Source: Acanthaster planci (taxonomy: Eukaryota; Echinodermata; Asteroidea; Valvatida; Acanthasteridae). Taken from it: a DNA stretch of 64,000 nt. The notes beneath the pieces are model-generated. The model had not been told where the DNA came from. It was given only the letters and a program-made list of their open reading frames with translations, and ran no database searches. Position 1 is the stretch's first letter. Every line of letters starts with the position of its first letter. The translations under genes and the position numbers were made by a program. The stretch lies in assembly GCF_001949145.1 (NCBI RefSeq), contig NW_019091449.1:750689-814688 (forward strand), given 5' to 3'. This document shows, one piece after another, positions 53,158 to 62,100 of the stretch.

Positions 53158-56100
53158 CTGCAAACAGCAATGAAAGTGTAAAGCAAAAACACTAAGCAGA
53201 TTTTAGGACTGAGGTTGCCTTCAAAATTCAAGGAACAGCATTGAAACTCTGGGCTTTCGCTCAGCTTGTGGAAACAAAAATTTCACAAGCCTTTGTGAGT
53301 GAAGCGTCAACCTGCCCCTCTCTGATTCAACAGAGACTGCACAAGCAAGCTTATAAATGGTTGCTAAGGTAACAAACGAGGCATGTGATGGAGCAAGACG
53401 TCGTGGTTAGTAATTTTAGAGTATCCATTTTTTCATGTTTTAGTCCTGTAATGTTCCACACAGCAAAAGCAATGATGTTAAAAGAACACTGGGACGGTTG
53501 TGAATGAACACTGTGAGGTGTCGGATGAACACTGGGTGGTGTTGAATTAACACCATGCAGTGTTGAATTGATAACGTATGGTGTTGAATTAATAGCACAT
53601 ACTTTCTATATAGTACTACCGGTAATGGTCCTGCACAGTTGCTATGCAATATACAACAGCACAATTTGGGGATACATTTTTGTTCTCTTCCATGTACTTC
53701 TCCGGCTCTTTTCAAAGTGGGAACTATTGTGAAGCTGGTGATTATGATGCTAATTCGGTCTTTTCATTTCTGGGCAACACAAAAAGACCAATTACCATAT
53801 ATAAAAGAGCCAGGGTATGCCTTCTTTCACCGTGTTTGCAGGAGCGTGGGCCGAGAATAATAGCTTGAAAAGCGGGCTGAGGATCTAAATTTTTACGGTG
53901 TGTCTAGCCGCCTCCCGGCTCGAAGGGGTTAAGGGAAGTCTATGATATATCTTTGTAGATTCACAGGCATGTGCTTTACAAAATGGATTTTCACTGATAA
54001 GAAAGCAGAGAACTACTGTGATGATAAAGAATAATTTTGATAATGACTGCAATGCATTCATGGTTCTTACTTGGCCGCATGCTTGTTTCAGAACATCTCC
54101 AAATGGTGAAATCGGTTTCTGTGGAAAAAAAAAATACCATAAAAAGAATTCAGAAGAAAAGCCATGAAGTGAAATGAACTTTTTGACAAATTAGACACTT
54201 CCCAAAAGAAAAACCGTAACATTTACATTCAGGAAATCTCTGAAGAATTTATTTGTTACTTCATATATAAAACAGACAAAAACTGAACTCATCCAAAATA
54301 TGGGAAATCATATCAATTTCCCTTCAAAAATCATACCGGTAACTATTTTAGCAATGCTTCATTGAAAGCTATTGACTTATTGTAAAAACTTGTCTTCAGT
54401 ATGATACCTGGGTAACAGGGTAACTGTTTGCACTATGAATTGGCACTTTCATATAGAATGCAGAACTAAAACCAATAAGGATCTCTAGGACTAGTGTCGG
54501 GATGGAGAACTTTCTTCAGTTGATTGAGCAACAAAAAACCTCCTGACCAATCTACTTCGTACCACTTTGTAAAATTTCACCAGCTCCTGGAGGTTCTTGA
54601 AGACTGGCATCTCACCGACGACGAGGTATTTACCGGTGGGAGTGAGGTCAATCATGAAATGCTTGCACCGAGATTCCGCCCTACAAAAGATGTGACAATA
54701 AAAAAACTCCATCCTTTCCATCTGGAAAACGAACATTTCTCATGCAACAATCACGGGGAAATATATTGGTACAAATTTCAAATGAACGTGACTTGACGTC
54801 ACTTGTCAACTTTTGCTACGGCTCTGTTCATTATATTTTTTATTATTTAGCACTTTTGGGGGGGACAGACAAAAGTTTTGTGGGGCTGGAGCCACCTAGC
54901 CCAACCCCCCCAGCCCCCCATCAAAGTGCGGCATCTAAATTCTCAGTTTTTATGTACTTGTATCACCCATTTCTGCATCCTCGTGAAAATGAACAATATA
55001 TCGTATATAATATATATATTCAAAGGCCTTTCACTCAACAATTGCTCTGACAACGTATGACTCATTTTGTTAGATTGGGTCGCATATAAAAGTACTCATA
55101 AACTAATGACGGATTGGTCATGACGGACTCACTTGAGAGACAGGGAGTAACCAAACCGACTCTCACTGACACGAATCAGAAAAGCACCGACTGGCTGGTG
55201 TTCCAGTAACTCTTCAGCTCGCCTGCAGAGAGAAATAGATCATTCAAAGGAGGCAATAAACACTTAGGTAACAAAGGTACATCTGAACTTGTAACATAAA
55301 TCACAATACGGGCGTTTCACAATAAAGTGCCTCCAAGCGTTTGCAACGTGTTGCCCAATCACAATGCACATAATTTGTCAACCTAATGCACGTGTTTGGA
55401 AGGGGTCGACAGATTTTGCGCACTGTGATTGGCCAACACGTTGCATACTCTTGGAGGCACACTATTGTGAATCCCTCGCATTACAGAATTGGCAATTGCT
55501 TGGACTCTTTTAAACACACCCCCAATAAAGCAGTGGAATCAACCTCGTCAAACTCCCCTCCAGCTGATGGAAGAATGGTGATCGCTCCTTCTCTGATTTT
55601 GTTTCCAATTTTAAACTCTGTATGCCTGCATCTAAAGTATTGTCACAAAGTGGAGCTAAAAATTGCAGTAAAAGTCATGGAGCATTTTGTAACCCAAACT
55701 GAAGTTGTGAATATTTCAAGACGGAGAGAATGGATCACCTTCTTGTGATGATGCCGTGGAACCACTTGGCAAAGGTCCCTGTCTGATCCCGCACTGCCAT
55801 AGACTGCGTGGCCTTGAACCAGTGAATGGATGCCTGTCTGGTGCCTTCTTTGCCAAAGAGGTTATTCCTGATGCGGACGAACTCATCTTCAATGATCTCT
55901 TCATCCTCGTCATCATCACCATCTTCTTCCTCCTCGGAGGACACCTGTTACCAACAAGGAATGGAAACTGACATTGTTCATGGGTCGGCCATATTGAATA
56001 GAAAGTGAGGTTAACTTGTTTTGTTTTGGCAAACTAAGAACAAAAATGAAAGCAATGAAATAAAAGTTCCTTGAAATTACCTTGGTATACAATGATGAAT

Positions 56101-59100
56101 AATTTAAAACTTGTGACTTATATCTAAAGGTTTTAAGCTAGATTATAAAACAGATGAAAGCGAAGCATGGAACCCCAAATAGTCTGGCACCACCCCATTT
56201 ACATGAATACCAGATTACACTGAATAAGATGGGAATGCAATCAAAATGGCTTCAACGTGAATAAGGTCTAGCAGACACTATTCCAGACTTCCATAATATC
56301 TGACAGCCAGTGAAATTCCTTTAACCCTAACCCCCTAGGGGTAGGATTTGGGACAGTTAGGGTTAACCCTAACAGTCCCAAATCCTACAATTTCAATGCA
56401 ATTTTTTAATAGAGAAACAAAGACCCAAGGTTACATTTTTATTACCCTGCGAATAACAGTTAACCTTGTAATAAGAAATTCTCTCCACACCTTTTCCCTT
56501 CCCGGGGAATTCATTTTCATTTCAAAAATCATGACAAATTTTTCAACAGTTTTCAAACAAGTGGGTACAGATTCTCATGCCTTTCCACACAAGTGAAAAA
56601 ATATTTTCACACCTTTCCACACACAGGGAAACATTTCTGCATTTTTTAAACACAAATGGGAAAACATTTCCACATTTTTCACACAAGTGGGAACACATTT
56701 TTACACCATGTGAAATGTAAATGACAGCGGGAATTCTTTTCCCAAATGATCCCACTCCCATTCACAGTGTTAACTTTTAATCACAATGTACTTTAGTTAT
56801 TGAACAACAAATGAATCATTCACGTTGGATGGTAAACAGAAAAGCGGCTATTTCAGGCTGAAAATCTTGTTCTGCTTTCCCGCACCTCAAGGGGCACAGA
56901 TGACCTCGATGAGTAGATGATGCACTTCTTGCGCCTTGGACAATTTGAGGTTTTTTCAGGCCAATCATGCAAAGATGAGACTTTATTTTGACACAATCTG
57001 TAACAAGTTAACTGTGCTACTGAAATGTGGTCTCTCCAACGTAAATACTTTGGTTACACACTACAAATGTGAGTTCCACAAATTTCTCCTATGTGGTGAC
57101 CTGTTCTCAATTCCTACCTTGTCCTCTTTTTTGTTGGTGCCTTGCTGAACCTGAATGGAGGGAGCCTCAATCTTAATCACCTTGTCTCCTTTGCGAATGG
57201 ATTCAAAGAAGGCTGCGAAGAACCAATACATGTGACAATGATTCTGGAAGTTAGATCCAATTCTGAATTCAACAAGATTCTGCATAATTTTACTGGGTCC
57301 GTTATAAGGCTGAATAATTAAATACTTGAATAATGTGAATTCCAATCCATCAAATACTTGAATGTTCAGTAGCACCAAATTCCCACAAAAGCCAACCCCC
57401 CCCCAAAAAAAAACATCATGATTGTGTAATGGTCTATCTTGCAGAGTTAAAAGTTTAAGTACTGAAATATTAGTCCAATCAATCAATGTTCAGTCCTAAC
57501 CGGTGAATTATTCCTTTAGTCCAAGCCAGATCACGTCACAAAAGTAAAGAAGAAAAACTGTACGGCAAAGTTAATTTTCAGGTGTATAACTGTTCTGTGC
57601 TCCAGCTACCTTTGATAAGTTTACTCCTAACATCTTGAAATATGCTTTTACAATGCAATCTTGAAACCAAATAATTGAATTTTCTGTTTTTGAGGTCATG
57701 AGAACAGAAGNNNNNNNNNNNNNNNNNNNNNNNNNNNNNNNNNNNNNNNNNNNNNNNNNNNNNNNNNNNNNNNNNNNNNNNNNNNNNNNNNNNNNNNNNN
57801 NNNNNNNNNNNNNNNNNNNNNNNNNNNNNNNNNNNNNNNNNNNNNNNNNNNNNNNNNNNNNNNNNNNNNNNNNNNNNNNNNNNNNNNNNNNNNNNNNNNN
57901 NNNNNNNNNNNNNNNNNNNNNNNNNNNNNNNNNNNNNNNNNNNNNNNNNNNNNNNNNNNNNNNNNNNNNNNNNNNNNNNNNNNNNNNNNNNNNNNNNNNN
58001 NNNNNNNNNNNNNNNNNNNNNNNNNNNNNNNNNNNNNNNNNNNNNNNNNNNNNNNNNNNNNNNNNNNNNNNNNNNNNNNNNNNNNNNNNNNNNNNNNNNN
58101 NNNNNNNNNNNNNNNNNNNNNNNNNNNNNNNNNNNNNNNNNNNNNNNNNNNNNNNNNAATGATGGCCTTACACTTGGGAATCTTCTTGTCACCCTGGAGG
58201 ACCTTAGAGAGTTTGTGCTGCTGATCCAGGCTTAGTTTGGCCAATTGGAGGAGGAAGGAGTTCATCTCTTCTTTCTGCTGCTGGGCCTTCTTCACTCTTG
58301 ACTTGTAGCGGCAGCGGGCCAGAAAGCCACGCGCAACTGAGCAAGATAAACAATTATTGTTGGCTCATCATTCATAACCACTTCAGACCGTTTAACCGTT
58401 CCTATTGGTTGAGAGCCAATTATGTGGTAAGACTGATAAAGCATTGGCTGGCTGTATGCCAACTCAAGCAGTCCACACAACGTGTGCCAATTTCCATATA
58501 AAGATTTTTAATGACCTCTTGTGAGAGGAACATACCAAAACATGGCTAGAGGGGTGATTGAAAACGGTGATATAAAATTTGAAAAATTATGCGAAATTTA
58601 TTTTTACAAATTTTAGACTTTGTGACTCGAAAGGTATTTATGAAAGGAAATGAATATGTACTAGCCCAACTGACTCAGGGGAATGGATGCTGATTATGTC
58701 CTGGCCTTGAATTTAGCATCCATTCTCCTGACCTGTTTTTTTAGACCCGCCAACACATCTTCAGTCCCTTGAGTAAATCCCTTCTTCCCAATGACAGCCT
58801 GCCAGACAGAATACTGTTACCATGGGATTGCTTCTTAAAATTCTCGAGTCAGTGAGTCTCCAACTTTCCAACTGTCAAAGTGAAAATCCAGCAAGATCCA
58901 ACAAGCTGGAATGAAATGTTACATTCAGCGCTCAACGAAATTCAATGATCTCAGATAAATAAAACTAGTGAACAAATCAAACAGTCATCCACGGCTACAG
59001 CATCAATTTCTCAAACATGAAATGGTTCACCGTGGTTCAAGTCTGAAACAAAGCTGGGTAAATGATTCCCCAAGAGCATCTTTTCAAAAATTACACAAAT

Positions 59101-62100
59101 TCCGATTTGTGACTGACTGGGTGACTTTACCTTTTTGGATGTGTACGGCTGACTTGCCCAGTTTCTGCATGTGTTCTTCCAGCTGGTCTTGGTGATAGTA
59201 CTTCAGGAACAACTTGGTTTTGCTGTTGATAAACCAAACATGTGGTCCACCACGATACCGGTATCCGACATAGCACCAAAAACAAGAGTTACACATGTAG
59301 GCTAATAGATGTTATCTACACCAAGTTGCCCGTGCTTTGCTTTAGGATCACTGCTACAGCAGCACAATCCAAGGAATACCAGACTGATATGCAAATGGTG
59401 CCCTCTGATTCTACACAGGTACTCTGTTGAAATGCAATATTGTTCAGCAAAATTAAGTGGGACCCATATGCCGGTGGCAACAAGTACAGAGCCTCTGTGT
59501 GCCATGCAATGCCTATCAAGTCAACACGGCATCAAGCTCTCAAGATCAATTTCTAACAGTGGCAAAAGCAAAGCAGTGTCATCTGCCATATATATTGTCA
59601 ACGTTGGGAGTTCTGGCATGTTACATGGACCTGCAAGAGGCCCGTCACAAACAGAAACCTATTAAGTGTGTGTGGTGGTATTTGTGAGGTGAGCTTACCC
59701 AACGTGCCAATCCGTCAGGCCGACGGTCTTCAGGATCTTGACGCAGCCGTGCTTGTCCTCAGACAATCGAGGGCTGCGAGCTAACACTTTGTACCTGCAA
59801 AAGCATCCCAATATAGAACATCCGTTATAAATACAAATTATGCTGGACAAAATCTAGACCTGATAAATTCTTGGGAAAGCACAGGCACTGGAAATCTTCA
59901 AAATGACTGAGCTCACCTCTTGACGAAGTCGGCAAAGTGTGGCCTCAGTGCGTAACCCAGACGCCTGATTCTGGTTGTCTCCAGCATACCAGTATAGCGC
60001 AACTGAAAATCAAACAACCCAAAGTACATGTACATGTATCACTGTAACCTTGGGTACCAGTTTCACCTCACTGAAGTTCTGCATTCCAGCTTCTACAAAG
60101 GATCAAGCGTTTGCTCTCCAACATTTCTCTCACCTGAGCCGTGACAAACTTGTCCTCAAACAGCTTGGCTGACTTGCTGGTGTTTGGCTTGATGCAGCGC
60201 ACAAAGTGAGGGTTGGACAGGTTCAGAAGCTCCAACAAAACAGACAGTGAATTCTGAATGTGGAAAAATTGAAGGAAACAAGCATAGTGTCCAGGTAAAA
60301 TAAATGTCAATCAAGTGACCTTTCACTTCAACTAGACGTAAAATCGTTTCAAAATAACATTTCTTTCCAACTGCTGTAAGTTACCACAACCTTTGGTGTT
60401 ACAAGTCCACGCTTTAGGCTAAAGAGATCAATGCTCCCAGACCAGCATTAATGTCTGATCTCTTTGTGAACATTTGGGTAGAAACCATCAAAGTTGGTTT
60501 TTATTTCAGATTAATAGTAACTAACCTTGAACTGTGCACCAACAGTCATCTTCTTGACAGTTTCCCTAGTCCCTAGCTGAGAAATGGGAATAAGGAAAAT
60601 TTGTTCACATTAGCAGTTTATGTCTCAATCTGATGTGCAAGCAAAGTTGATGCAGTTTACATCAAATTTACATCAAGCTCAAGGTGAGGCTGAAGGTTTC
60701 ACCTGCATTTAATGAAATTCTAGAAAATCCCCAGAATTAAAACCTTACAAACAAGGAAAAACTGAGAGATTCGAAGGGACAGACATTTTAAGGAGTGCTC
60801 AGGAGTGACGGCTTCCTCCACAACCCCAAGGAGCCTTACCTTCGGCTTTGCTGACCTGCGGGTTCTCCTGCGCCGGCTCTGCAGGGCTAGCGTACCAGTT
60901 CTAGTGACAGTTCCTGAAGGGACATTACAATGGAAAAAATGTCAACATGAACACCTAGTAATGAGCTAGTTCCAGCATTTCAAAAGGGCAGGTTCGCTGA
61001 TTAGGCTAATGTCACATGCGCATGTCGGGTTTTTCCCAGATGACCTTTGACATGCTTCAGTAGAGCATGTGCTGTTGGAATACCAAACTGGCTCACTGCA
61101 ATAATACGATTAACCCTAACCCCCCAGGGTGTATGTAAAAATCATATTGAAATCGGAGGATTTGCGACTGAAGGGCTATGGACAAAGCAATATGCAGCAA
61201 ACATGGCACATGATTGAAAGAGCCAGTATCATTGAGCTCTGCATTGTCAAAGTCTATGCAGTACCTTTTGCATAACAAATCTCACTCACTCCTAGACATT
61301 CCCTATCCGGAATGCAGGCGTTGTTTCTGAAACCCAACAGGTGTACACGTACCATCAGTGTCTGTTTTTTCAGATACTAAGTTCATTGGATTTAAACAAA
61401 TGGGAGGAAATGGCATTACCAAAGGGACATCATACCAATGCGCATGTTGCACATTTGTCATCACGAAATGCACACAAACCGAGCCACGTGCTTGAAAACC
61501 CACTGGGAAACTAGGCCTTTCACGTGCCAATACAAACTGTGCAAGAGTGTGGTAGCATCAGTGATGCCTGTTCTGATTCTACAAAATTAAAACCAAGAGG
61601 AATCCAGCATTTTCCAACCTCTGAATATCTGGCTGACGAGGTCATTGGTGCTGGTTCGTAACATCTGCATGACCTTGGATGGCAGCGTGTCACGGTTCTT
61701 CTCCAGGAAGAGGTCGGCAGTGTACTCCACCTAACAAAAAAAAATTGAAACAAAATCACACCACAACTGCTCTTTAATGACCAAAATACCAGTGCCTCTT
61801 TTGAATGAGCTTATATAGACCCTAAGGAAATAAAAATCTACGTTCAAATCATATTTTTTTTTAGCGGCAAACCACTTGAGACCTTATATACATATCAACT
61901 TGTGGCTAGCAAGCTAAATCCAGAACAAACCTGGAATCCAAGCCAAAGATGCTGAATATGAATAAATTCAACCAAGTTTGTTGATAAAGATGCACAAATT
62001 ATATTTACTCACTAAGACCAATACATTTGTTCAGTAGTTTATTTGTTCTATTCAATGAATTCAATATATACACTAATGCTGAAAGTTTGAAACATTAATG

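Noticed and set aside
56543-56761. Cys/His-rich minus-strand frame resembling zinc fingers
   Set aside because: It is the antisense of a degenerate tandem repeat; C2H2 spacing is absent.
57578-58295. Long frames spanning 57711-58157
   Set aside because: Mostly N. Only the part from 58158 upward is a real exon (the IQ/neck exon).
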